From Saprospiraceae bacterium (GTDB taxonomy: Bacteria; Bacteroidota; Bacteroidia; Chitinophagales; Saprospiraceae): a DNA stretch of 64,000 nt. The notes beneath the pieces are model-generated. The model saw only the letters and a program-made list of their open reading frames with translations, was not told the DNA's origin and searched no databases. Where the stretch lies: the NCBI GenBank assembly GCA_026129545.1, contig JAHCHX010000001.1:1363501-1427500 (forward strand). The letters run 5' to 3'. Positions 8,545-17,296 of the stretch are shown here, in pieces. The stretch's first letter is position 1. Each line of letters begins with the position of its first letter. The position numbers were made by a program, and so were the translations under genes.

Positions 8545-9956
8545 ACACTCGCGTGTGATGCTTCCCGCTACAACCTCCCCAACTCCATCAACAACTCCGC
8601 TGACTCCTACATCACCCTCACCTACACCGCCGACGGAGAAAAACTCACCAAAATAAGTCCTGCCGAAACCCGCAATTATGTCGCCGGCATAGAGTATCTT
8701 GGCGCGAACCTGGACGCCATCTACCACGCCGAAGGGCGTTGCACACCCAACGGGGCCACAGCGTTCCACTACGAATACACCCTCAAAGACCATTTAGGCA
8801 ACGCGCGGGTGAACTTCCGCGCCAACGGCACGGCGGTGACTTTCCTCGAAGAAATGCACTACTACCCGTTTGGAATGCAAATGGAGGGCATGGGTACACA
8901 AAACCCTGCGAACAAGTATCTTTACAACGGCAAGGAGTTGAACGATGACTTGGGGTTGAATCTTTCGGACTACGGGGCAAGATGGTATGATGCTGCGCTG
9001 GGGAGGTGGTGGAGTGTGGATCCGTTGGCGGCAGAGTATCCGAGTTGGTCGCCGTATAATTTTACCTTCAACAATCCGATAAAATATGTCGACCCAAATG
9101 GCATGGATGCGATTTTAGTCATAAAGCCTGGTGTAAACGGAGCAAATGGGACGATATCTGTAATCCTTACTTTCAATTATGAGAAAAGTAAAGGAAATTC
9201 ATTTGTAGAGTCTGCCACTAGGTCATTTAAGAATACATGGGGGAATGGGGAAATAATGAATTCGGGAGATGTCTATCAGGGGAAAGCTTTTACGGATATT
9301 GAAATAGATGGCCAAAAGTATGATGTGACTTATCAGCTTGTTCTAAATGGTACAGATAACGTCTTATCTGCCACAGGTGAAGGGGAAAATATTCTCAACA
9401 TTATTTCAGATGGAAAAACGAACGGTTCTAATTATCGTGAGGGAATTTTAGAGTATCGGGCAAGCCAAGAAAAACTTAATCAGAATACGAATTTTGGTCA
9501 TGAACTATCACATGTGATGGGAATTGGTCATAATGATGAATTAACTAACGAAAAGGGGCAGACCTCTATTTCTGCTGGAAATACTACCGATCGTAGTGTA
9601 ATTCAACAAGATGTCATTAATTCTGTCGAAGGTGCCGTCCAACTGGCTGGCAGCAATAGTAGACATTATTTACTTTTAGTCACTTGGTCCAAATTTGGTC
9701 TTTTTGCCCTGCTTTTCGGTTATTTTTTCGTCCGTAGCTAAGGCTAAAAACTCAAAAACAAGCCTCAATCAGAACTAAAATCCCAAAATTTCGACTCAAG
9801 CACTAAAAGTAAATAATGTCTAGTAATTCAAGAAGTGTAATAACTCTTACAACAGATAGAAATAAATCTGGTGTAAACACTGTAAACCTCAAACAAGGGA
9901 AAACAACGGTTAACAGTAATCAATATCCTGTAATTGAAAATCAGACGCGACAATGA
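8539..9956 (+). pseudogene. Cassette 5: Rhs arm with metzincin-like tip, interrupted by a MITE
   Basis: The frame is open from 8539 with no early start codon, through the full arm (RYNLPNSINNSADSYITL ... GRWWSVDPLAAEY ... YVDPNGMDAI). The tip contains FGHELSHVMGIGHND at about 9493-9537, the extended HExxHxxGxxH zinc motif of metzincins. A 161-bp MITE at 9661-9821 now truncates the frame at 9741. Removing it with one AGT copy joins LAGSN to SNSRSVITLTT and continues in frame to a TGA at 9954-9956, overlapping the start of the immunity gene by ATGA. The intact tip would be a secreted zinc protease domain of about 290 residues. Confidence 0.82.
9661..9821. mobile_element. 161-bp MITE inserted in tip 5
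   Basis: Twenty-base terminal inverted repeats, beginning AGACATTATTTACTT at 9661 and mirrored at 9802-9821, are flanked by AGT on both sides (possible 3-bp target duplication). The interior continues as an imperfect long hairpin (CTTGGTCCAAATTTGG against CTTGAGTCGAAATTTTGG on the other strand). It has no coding capacity. Excision restores the toxin frame, so the insertion is recent relative to the gene. Coordinates may be off by one base. Confidence 0.8.
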
Positions 9957-10537
9957 AAAAAACGTTTTTCATCTTTATGGCTTTTATTTTTTCTTGTAAA
10001 ATAACTAACACAAATTTCACAAAAAAAATAGTGGAGGGAACAGCTATTATTTGTTATGAAAGGGATGTAAAATCTAATGATAATTTATATTATCTGAAAT
10101 CTCAGAAATGCTTAATAGGCAAAAAGGAATTGGATTTGATTGACTGGATTGCTCCTAATTCGAAATTAGATTTAATGCTTAATAAATATATTGATTATAC
10201 GGATATGCCTTTTTCTATATGTGCATTTTATAGCAAGTCGAGTAACGAAAAAGTATATTATTCGCCATACATATACAATTGGTTTTCCGACAAAGATGAA
10301 ATATCTATTATTTTCAATTTCAAAGGGACTGTTTTGCAGATAAATAAGGTGCCAAATGATAGAAAATACGGGATTTATAGTAATTATTCATGCCCTATTA
10401 CACTTGATACATTAAACATTCCGTTCTATAAAATAATTAAAATTGATTCCTGTTACTTTGCCCCAAATAACTGGCTTAAAGATAATAATTATTACAAAGC
10501 ATCAGTTGACAGTTTTAATGTTAATTTTTGTGATTAG
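9953..10537 (+). CDS. Candidate immunity lipoprotein of cassette 5
   Basis: This 194-aa product starts MKKTFFIFMAFIFSCKITN, with lipobox IFSC. The mature region is AT-rich in codons, with many Tyr, Asn and Ile, and no family I recognise. Its ATG overlaps the stop of the reconstructed metzincin tip (ATGA), typical of a coupled toxin-immunity pair. The MITE upstream may now uncouple it. Confidence 0.7.
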   Translation: MKKTFFIFMAFIFSCKITNTNFTKKIVEGTAIICYERDVKSNDNLYYLKSQKCLIGKKELDLIDWIAPNSKLDLMLNKYIDYTDMPFSICAFYSKSSNEKVYYSPYIYNWFSDKDEISIIFNFKGTVLQINKVPNDRKYGIYSNYSCPITLDTLNIPFYKIIKIDSCYFAPNNWLKDNNYYKASVDSFNVNFCD

Positions 10538-10648
10538 CAGGCTTTATTCATTCCCATTCCGCCTCGCTCGGTCTTCCTTATCCCGTTGGCGCGATGCTAC
10601 GGCATCCTGACAAAATATCCATCGGGCTGTGTCCGCTTTTTCCGCCTC

Positions 10649-10701
10649 GCTTCGTCTTCCCCACCGCCGTCTCGAGGCTTCGGGATGTCTTCTGACCAAG
10701 C
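10649..10701 (+). repeat. Cassette junction palindrome 6
   Basis: GCTTCGTC (one mismatch) at 10649 faces GACCAAGC at 10694-10701, with an inner hairpin TCTCGAGGCTTCGGGA. An additional 5' half-motif CGCTCGGTCTTCC lies at about 10564, separated by 80 bp of unassigned sequence. Confidence 0.65.
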
Positions 10702-10910
10702 GCACTCGCGTGTGATGCCTCCCGCCACAACCACTCCAACCTCCCCAACTCCATCAACAACGCGGCCAAACAAGAAACTACGTCGCAGGCATCGAGTATC
10801 TTGGCGCGAACCTGGACGCCATCTACCACGCCGAAGGGCGCTGCACGCCCAATGGCGCATCAGCCTTCCACTACGAGTACACCCTCAAAGACCATTTAGG
10901 CAACGCAAGG
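10702..10910 (+). repeat. Rhs homology arm of cassette 6 (mosaic, frameshifted)
   Basis: After SINN it has the same 70-bp deletion as arm 1. It then matches arm 3 through the GGCGCATCAGCC stretch, and past 10930 it matches arm 2 (GTGTTTATTGAAGAT). The frame is broken at the deletion. The patchwork suggests gene conversion between arms. Confidence 0.7.
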
Positions 10911-11852
10911 GTGAATTTCCGCGCCAACGGGACGGCGGTGGTGTTTATTGAAGATATGCACTACTACCCGTTTGGAATGCAAATGGAGGGCATGGGTACA
11001 CAAAACCCTGCGAACAAATATCTTTACAACGGCAAAGAATTGAACGATGACTTGGGGCTGAACTGGTCGGACTATGGCGCGAGGTGGTACGATGCAGCGC
11101 TGGGAAGGTGGTGGAGCGTGGATCCGTTGGCGGAGGAATATTGGAGTTGTTCACCCTATAATTATGGAATAAATAATGCGATTCGGTTCACCGATCCAGA
11201 TGGCAAAAGCATTGTTGTGCCATTAGGCAAAAATAGAAATGGCGGAGTAAATACTGAAGCGTACCAAAAAACGATTATCAACAGTATTCAAAAATTAACC
11301 AACGATAAGCTCGCTTGGGGGAAGGATAAGTCTGGGAATACTATAATTGTAATCGGGGAAAAAGATGCGCACAATTCCAATAAAGACCTAACCTTTGGAA
11401 CGGGATTAGTTCGACTATTAGTGAATTCAGGAGATAAAAATATTTTCATAGGCGCTCCGAAAGATTCGGAAAAACAAGGAAATCTCACTTACACAGTAAA
11501 CACTAGTGATGCTAATCTGAAGCCAGATGGTAGTCCTGGTTTAGGCCAAGGCTCAATTATTAGGTTTAATATAAACGATGAAATAGGAGGCGTTGATATT
11601 GATTCAAATGAGAAGCGACCAACCCACATAGGCTTAGGGCACGAGCTGATTCACGCTGCAATTAATTTGCTTGGACTTAATAATTCAACAAATGCAGGAG
11701 TCGAAACGACCAGAAATAAAGAAGGGAGTTTAGTTCAACAACCGATTAATCAAACAGAAGTTGATGTAAGGTTTTTTGAAAACAACCTTAGATCAGAGCA
11801 AGGTGAGGCACCAAGAGTTATTATACCTACACCAAATAACTACAACAATTGA
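10911..11852 (+). CDS. Cassette 6: Rhs core end with HELIH metallopeptidase tip
   Basis: The GTG at 10911 is an internal codon of the core. Residues 1-100 carry the Rhs core end (HYYPFGMQMEG, LGLNWSDYGARWYDAALGRWWSVDP, RFTDPDGKS). The tip of about 210 residues contains GLGHELIHAAINLLG at about residue 244, an intact HExxH zinc motif, preceded by a beta-rich stretch (SIIRFNINDEIGGVDID). The family is likely a compact secreted zincin; the third ligand may be the glutamate in QTEVDVRFFE. This is the intact version of the decayed cassette 3 copy. Confidence 0.8.
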   Translation: MNFRANGTAVVFIEDMHYYPFGMQMEGMGTQNPANKYLYNGKELNDDLGLNWSDYGARWYDAALGRWWSVDPLAEEYWSCSPYNYGINNAIRFTDPDGKSIVVPLGKNRNGGVNTEAYQKTIINSIQKLTNDKLAWGKDKSGNTIIVIGEKDAHNSNKDLTFGTGLVRLLVNSGDKNIFIGAPKDSEKQGNLTYTVNTSDANLKPDGSPGLGQGSIIRFNINDEIGGVDIDSNEKRPTHIGLGHELIHAAINLLGLNNSTNAGVETTRNKEGSLVQQPINQTEVDVRFFENNLRSEQGEAPRVIIPTPNNYNN

Positions 11853-11860
11853 GAATTGAG

Positions 11861-12462
11861 ATGACAAAATTGATATTATTTTTTATTTCGGCAATCCTTT
11901 TTTCCGAAACAGGCTGTACGCGCAGAATTGTTCGACATGAGAGCAATATTATACCGACTGTTGAATTCAATTTACAACAATGGAGGCACCTTCTCAAGGA
12001 GAGCATTCTAAATATAAAAAAAATAATAATTGTTCAGAATTTAAGGAATATATTGATAGCGTTGCTTTAAAAACAGAGAGACAAAACCCTGCATGGGATG
12101 AATTTTCTCTTGAAAAAGTATTTGAATTTGTTGGAGAAAAACCAAAAAACGCAACAATATGTATTATTACAAGTGAAACCTCCGGTGAAGTATACAGTAA
12201 TGAAACTATAGTTTTTTGGCTAAAACACAATAGGTATATTGGCGCATTCTGGGTAAAAGGGGATCTTCGTCCTTTTGAGAAATCTAAACATGATTATACT
12301 AAATTGAAGCGAATGTCTACGTTATGTAATAAAGGTTATACCAGTTTTGGTGAAATTATATTTACCGAGATTAATGGTGAAAATATGTGGGTTAAGGCTG
12401 TGTTATTTCCTACTATTGAACAAGAAAATAGCATATACTCATTTATGAGTAGTGGTGATTAA
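11861..12462 (+). pseudogene. Candidate immunity lipoprotein of cassette 6, frameshifted at a poly-A run
   Basis: The first frame, MTKLILFFISAILFSETGC, is a lipoprotein signal ending at a lipobox-like Cys. It runs to NIKK and then stops at 12070. The rest (NNNCSEFKEYIDSVALKTE ... YSFMSSGD) is in the -1 frame to 12462. The switch falls at a run of eight A (12016-12023). Nine A would join the two parts into one protein of about 200 aa. The duplicate near 5934 has seven A. This could be a true mutation, phase variation, or a base-calling error in the homopolymer. Confidence 0.65.
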
Positions 12463-12518
12463 AGGTTGTGTTCACGGAATTGTGTCAAGGTTAGTGACGA
12501 TGTCGATTTTTCCGCCTC

Positions 12519-12571
12519 ATTTAGTCTTCCTCTACGCCGTCCCGAGGCTTCGGGATGTCTTCTGACCAAGC
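12519..12571 (+). repeat. Cassette junction palindrome 7
   Basis: The left half is degenerate (TTTAGTC), the right half GACCAAGC (12564-12571) is intact, and the inner hairpin TCCCGAGGCTTCGGGA is at 12540-12555. It is part of the block duplicated at 6438-6488. Confidence 0.65.
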
Positions 12572-13855
12572 GTGCTCGTGCGTGATGTCTCTTGTCGCAA
12601 CCACCTCAACCTCCCCAACTCCATCAACAACTCCGCAGACTCCCACATCACCCTGACCTACACTTCCGCCAAAGGCGGAGAAAAACTCACCAAAATAAGC
12701 CCCACCGAAACGCGCAACTATGTCGCCGGCATTGAGTATCTTGGCACCAACTTAGAGGCCATCTACCACGCCGAGGGGCGCTGCACGCCCAACGGCGCGA
12801 CGGCGTTCCATTACGAATACACCCTCAAAGACCACTTAGGCAACGCAAGGGTGAACTTCCGCGCCAACGGCACGGCGGTGACTTTCCTCGAAGAAATGCA
12901 CTACTATCCTTTCGGGATGCTGATGGAGGGCATAGGCACAGTAGCAACCATAAACCCGAACAAATATCGTTTCAATGGCATCGAGCAAAACGAAGAGTTG
13001 GGGTTGAATCTGGGCTTGGCTTTTTACAGGTCGTATGATACCGCATTGGGCAGGTGGTGGCAGGTTGATCCTAAGCCTAATTTTTCTACAAGTTGTTATA
13101 GTGGGTTGGCGAATAATCCGCTTTCTCTTTCAGACCCCCTCGGAGATACAACAAGAGTTTATACAACCCATGGCAAGTATGTAGGGACAATTAATGATTC
13201 AGAGGAAAACCAAGAACACTTTGTCAGTCTAAAGCGAAAAGGTGTCCGCGAACAAAAGAGATTGATTAAAGAAGCAAACAAGTCCAAGGAAACCGCTAAC
13301 AAAGCAGCGACAGTTGTAAGAGGTGGCTCAAAGTATTTTATAGGAGCTAATACAAGAAAAGACCTTAACAAAATCTCATCAGTATCAGCCTCTGAAAAAA
13401 AAGAAAGGCTATTTGCCCTCTCATATACTTCGAGCAATAAAGAATTACGAGCCACTGACCTTACCTCAAAGATTAGTGATAGGTCTAGTGAGCATCTGAA
13501 TTCGAGTCAGGCCGAAGCTGCTGTTACAAGTCTTATAAAAGACAATTCAAATTTAAGTATAATTGGATTTGGTCATACCCACCCTCAAGAGAGAAATGAT
13601 AAAAATTCGAATTTTGATATGCCTGGATTACACAGTCCTTCATACCCGGGTGATTATAATAGCTTAGGCATTGTTAACCCTATTGATGGTGGGGTAGGTA
13701 ATAATCCTAGCATCTTGGCAACTAGATATGGGTATGTGATCTATACCACAGCTGACCCTTCCTACAGCCCAGATACTTATGAAGGAGGCCCTAGTCCTGC
13801 AATTTACAATTTTTCTGGGAAGAAAATTTTTAACCTGTCTGATGATGAGAACTAA
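12572..13855 (+). CDS. Cassette 7: Rhs core arm with JAMM/MPN-like tip
   Basis: Residues 1-115 are identical to cassette 4. The core then switches to a second arm type (NPNKYRFNGIEQNEELGLNLGLAFYRSYDTALGRWWQVDPKPN ... LSDPLGD). The tip begins with a Lys/Glu-rich helical stretch (SLKRKGVREQKRLIKEANKSKE). It then has IIGFGHTHPQ followed by HSPSYPGDYNSLG, close to the HxHP-x(n)-S-x-x-D metal site of the JAMM/MPN (JAB) isopeptidase fold. JAB domains are known among polymorphic toxins. The exact spacing to the Ser/Asp pair is not canonical, so treat this as a motif-level call. Start codon uncertain (GTG 12572). Confidence 0.7.
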   Translation: MLVRDVSCRNHLNLPNSINNSADSHITLTYTSAKGGEKLTKISPTETRNYVAGIEYLGTNLEAIYHAEGRCTPNGATAFHYEYTLKDHLGNARVNFRANGTAVTFLEEMHYYPFGMLMEGIGTVATINPNKYRFNGIEQNEELGLNLGLAFYRSYDTALGRWWQVDPKPNFSTSCYSGLANNPLSLSDPLGDTTRVYTTHGKYVGTINDSEENQEHFVSLKRKGVREQKRLIKEANKSKETANKAATVVRGGSKYFIGANTRKDLNKISSVSASEKKERLFALSYTSSNKELRATDLTSKISDRSSEHLNSSQAEAAVTSLIKDNSNLSIIGFGHTHPQERNDKNSNFDMPGLHSPSYPGDYNSLGIVNPIDGGVGNNPSILATRYGYVIYTTADPSYSPDTYEGGPSPAIYNFSGKKIFNLSDDEN

Positions 13856-13877
13856 TTCAACGCAAATCGTTTTGGAG

Positions 13878-14465
13878 GTGGGCATAGCCTACAAAATTAA
13901 TAAATATTTATTGTTTTTTGCATTGATGTTTTTCATTAAATGCATGGATGATAAAACAATTAATCGTCATAAAGAGAATGGCAATCTTGGAATAAGTGCT
14001 TGGGTTAATCACGACTCAATAACATTTTCGTTGTTGGAAGAACAACATTTTGAGAATATATCGGCCTCATCAAGCGACACCTTGATTAGGGTAATACACA
14101 ACAAATCGTTTGACAATGTTTTGTTTTTTTTCTTTGAAAAAAGCGCCCCCTCAATCTTTTTAACTACAAAGGTAATACCGCATCAATACTATAACCCTCT
14201 TGTACGTTCTGATAACGTGATAATGAAATACAATTATTGTAAAAAAGAAATTAGTAATGAAAACTGGGTTTATCTAATGGACACTTTTCGAATGGATAAA
14301 ATTAAAGAGAATAGATATGAATTCTCTTCCGACATTGATGGGGAATACGTTTACATTGAAATAAAAACTTTTTACAAACATATAAAGGTTGTAGAGAAAC
14401 CTCCATACTCTGAAAACATCCAAAATATAATTGGTTTTTTTAAGAACGTATCCCTTTGTGACTGA
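13878..14465 (+). CDS. Candidate immunity lipoprotein of cassette 7
   Basis: The frame is open from 13779, overlapping the toxin. A lipoprotein signal, YKINKYLLFFALMFFIKC, appears only after the toxin stop, so a start near the GTG at 13878 is preferred. GGAGG just upstream resembles a ribosome-binding site but lies very close. The mature part is charged and AT-rich with no recognised motif. Position and lipobox match the other immunity candidates. Confidence 0.55.
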   Translation: MGIAYKINKYLLFFALMFFIKCMDDKTINRHKENGNLGISAWVNHDSITFSLLEEQHFENISASSSDTLIRVIHNKSFDNVLFFFFEKSAPSIFLTTKVIPHQYYNPLVRSDNVIMKYNYCKKEISNENWVYLMDTFRMDKIKENRYEFSSDIDGEYVYIEIKTFYKHIKVVEKPPYSENIQNIIGFFKNVSLCD

Positions 14466-15069
14466 ATTTTGCCGCCAGTGCCACCAAAGGCTTCAAGTAC
14501 AACGCCTCGGCTAAGTCACCGCACTTCACGGCTGGCTCAGCGTCTCAAGTTATGGGAACATTGATTTTTTGACCTATCATTATGAAGACGCTGCCCGCCC
14601 CGACCACCTCAACCTCCCCAACTCCATCAACAACTCCGCAGACTCCCACATCACCCTGACCTACACTTCCGCCAAAGGCGGGGAAAAACTCACCAAAATA
14701 AGTCCTGCCGAAACCCGCAACTACGTCGCCGGCATCGAGTATCTTGGCGCGAACTTGGACGCCATCTACCACGCCGAAGGGCGCTGTACTCCCAACGGCA
14801 GCACCACAGCCTTCCACTACGAGTACACGCTGAAAGACCACTTGGGCAACGCAAGGGTGAATTTCCGCGCCAACGGGACGGCGGTGACTTTCCTCGAAGA
14901 AACGCACTACTATCCTTTTGGGATGCTGATGGAAGGCATCGGCACAGCGGCGGTGACGGTGAACAAGTACAACGGCAAGGAGTTGAACGATGACTTGGGG
15001 TTGAATCTAAGTGATTATGGGGCGCGGTGGTACGATGCAGCGCTGGGAAGGTGGTGGAGTGTGGATCCG

Positions 15070-15835
15070 GGTAGTGGAAATATTTAACTGACAATGTAAT
15101 TTTGCGCCATGATAACGGAAGTTCGTCGTTGCCACCGCTGTGAAAGCAGCAACATCGTCAAAAACGGGAAAAACCGCTCCGGCACCCAAACCTACAAGTG
15201 CAAAGATTGTGGTTGCTGCCGGGTATTGGACAGCAAGCAACCCAGCAGGAACATGGACCCCGAACTGGTGGAGCGTGCCTACCAAGAGCGGCAAAGCCTT
15301 CGAGGCACGGGGCGCTTGTTGAATGTCTCGCATCGGACGGTACTCAATTGGTTAAAAAAAAAGCCCGGCAACTCCCCCCATTCAAAACCACCATTGAGGA
15401 AGGACAAGCCGACGACCAGTTAGAGGCGGACGAAATGTTCACTTACATCGCCGTGAAAATCAATCAAGTACGGGTCTGGATTGTCCAGTGCTGTAGAACT
15501 AGGCAGATACTTTCCTTTTTCATTGGCGATGGCTCGATGGACTCCTGCAAGCGCCTTTGGCGAAAACTACCCTACGAGTACCAAAAATGCTTGAGTTTCA
15601 GCGATTTTTGGACGGCGTACCAATGCTTGCCCAACGAAACACACTACATGGTCGGCAAGGAGACCGGTCTGACAAACCATGTTGAAAGGCTGAACAACAC
15701 CTTGCGCCAGCGTATCAGCCGATTCGTCCGAAAAACCCTCTCCTTCTCCAAAAAGGAGTATATGCTCAATCTGCACTTCAAACTATTCGCATACCACTAC
15801 AACTTAAATGTCATCAGTTAAATATTTCCACTACC
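15070..15835 (+). mobile_element. IS1-family insertion sequence, copy 2, with 8-bp target duplication
   Basis: It is 766 bp, bounded by the same 20+ bp inverted repeats as copy 1 (GGTAGTGG... / ...CCACTACC). The target duplication TGGATCCG is at 15062-15069 and 15836-15843, inside the conserved SVDPLA codons of the Rhs core. Its products are identical to those of copy 1, indicating recent transposition. The orientation is opposite to copy 1, so recombination between the two would invert the 14 kb of cassettes between them. Confidence 0.95.
15109..15821 (+). CDS. IS1-family transposase (InsA plus InsB' by -1 frameshift)
   Basis: The InsA frame is 15109-15423 and the InsB' frame ends at 15821. 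They overlap at a nine-A slippery run (15354-15362), where codons TTA AAA AAA AAG can slip back one base. The zinc-finger N-domain and the DDE domain with the RKTLSFSK signature are as in copy 1. The stop lies about 14 bp from the element end. Confidence 0.9.
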
Positions 15836-16682
15836 TGGATCCGTTGGCAAGTGGCACAGTAAGTGTGTCAACGTATGCGTATGTCTTGAATAATCCGATG
15901 GCTTTAGTAGATCCTAATGGTATGTCAGCCGTTGGCGCCGATGGGTTGACAAATGAACAATGGATTAAGTCATCCAAGCCGGGAGATAGAAACAAAGCAG
16001 GCGAGTACAAGAAAGAGAATCGCCGAAAAGAAATCGAAAATGCAAAAAGTAATAATAAAAAATTGCCCGATGTTTGGTACACAAATGATGCATTAACTAC
16101 CCAACAACTCGTAAAGGCAATACTCACGGCGACGACAATTTGGGCGAGACAAGGTTATGAAAAATTCAAATTTAGACCCGTTTCAACAAGTATCGCCAAA
16201 CAACACAAAGAAGCTTATGAGTATCAACTCTTCATTGCTTTTACAGACAAAACACCTAAAGATCCAAATCGCCCATCGCCTTATCCGCCCGGTATTTCTA
16301 CGGTTTCACCTAATGGAAGAGTAGGAGTTTTTGACAAAGATAATGAGCGACAGAAGGGTTGGTTGTCTTATGTCAATGTCGGCCATAGCCAAATAAAGTT
16401 CCACGCTAATCCTTCCTATGCTGCAGGGTATATTATGGCACATGAGATTCTACATCAAATGATTGCAATGGCGAATTATTATCAATACGGTGCCCCGTAC
16501 GAAAAATATTGGGGTGATGTAGGGCATACTTCTGAAGGGGGGCAGAATTTAAGCTTTCCCGGAGGATGGGTCAACATTCCCAATGGATTGCTAAAAGAGG
16601 GCCTACACCCAGCAGAAACAATCCCCGTGAGCCGAAAGAATTATATTGATGCCTTTTTTCTAAACGATTAAAACTTAGGAAT

Positions 16683-17204
16683 ATGAAAACATTTGCCATG
16701 GCTATTTTTTTAATTTTGATAGGATGCGATACTGCCAGAGTTAAAGTTGCATCAGAGATTCATTATTTAACTCTAAATAAAATTAACGAAAATACTCCAG
16801 CACCCACCTGTCATTATGATACAACTAATAATGCATTTTTTCGAGATTTTTCTACCACAACCTTGAAAAACTATTTATATGACACCCTCTTCATAGGATT
16901 GTATAAAACAAATTGCGACTCATTGTTCGCAATGCGCCCTTCGCTAATAACTAAATACTTAATGGAAAATGACACCTTCAAGGTTATTTATTCTGAGACT
17001 ATCTTTTTGGGCGGCCCAGACAAGATATTAACGCTTCAAAAGGGAGCATCTACAAAATGCTTTGTAGATGCTCCAAGCATAATGGAAGAAAATGTCAGAT
17101 ATGAATACATCTTCTGTATAAAAATTGATAGTGCATCCGTAGAAAGGATAATTTGCTTGCGGGCAAATAGTATGGGGGATGATGATAATTTTATTAAGAA
17201 ATGA
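16683..17204 (+). CDS. Candidate immunity lipoprotein of cassette 8
   Basis: This 173-aa protein starts MKTFAMAIFLILIGCDTARVK, with lipobox LIGC. It begins 11 bp after the metallopeptidase-tip stop. The mature part has several Cys, Thr and Asp residues and no recognised domain. IS1 upstream may have cut it off from any promoter of the tip gene. Confidence 0.7.
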   Translation: MKTFAMAIFLILIGCDTARVKVASEIHYLTLNKINENTPAPTCHYDTTNNAFFRDFSTTTLKNYLYDTLFIGLYKTNCDSLFAMRPSLITKYLMENDTFKVIYSETIFLGGPDKILTLQKGASTKCFVDAPSIMEENVRYEYIFCIKIDSASVERIICLRANSMGDDDNFIKK

Positions 17205-17218
17205 AAATTTTCCGCCTT

Positions 17219-17296
17219 GCTTGGTCTTCCCCACCGCCGTCCCGAGTCCGCCTTGCTTGTTCTTCCCACCGCCGTACTTGCGCCTTCTGACCAAGC
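17219..17296 (+). repeat. Cassette junction palindrome 9 (expanded)
   Basis: GCTTGGTC (17219-17226) pairs with GACCAAGC (17289-17296). The loop is longer because an internal segment (CCGCCTTGCTTG.TCTTCCCACCGCCG) is partly duplicated. Confidence 0.65.

Larger units (their letters stand above)
14516..16671 (+). pseudogene. Cassette 8: Rhs arm with zincin-like tip, interrupted by IS1 copy 2
   Basis: The arm begins further upstream than in the others (SSYGNIDFLTYHYEDAARPDHLNLPNS) and runs to GRWWSVDP at 15069. IS1 splits it there, and the frame resumes at 15844 as LASGTVSVSTYAYVLNNPMALVDPNG. Deleting the IS and one 8-bp TGGATCCG copy gives a perfect WWSVDPLA join. The tip has YIMAHEILHQMIAMANYY (HExxH at 16441-16455), then YWGDVGHTSEGG and EGLHPAE, which could supply further zinc ligands. 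The fragment after the IS could be translated from within the IS end, but lacks the core. Confidence 0.85.
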
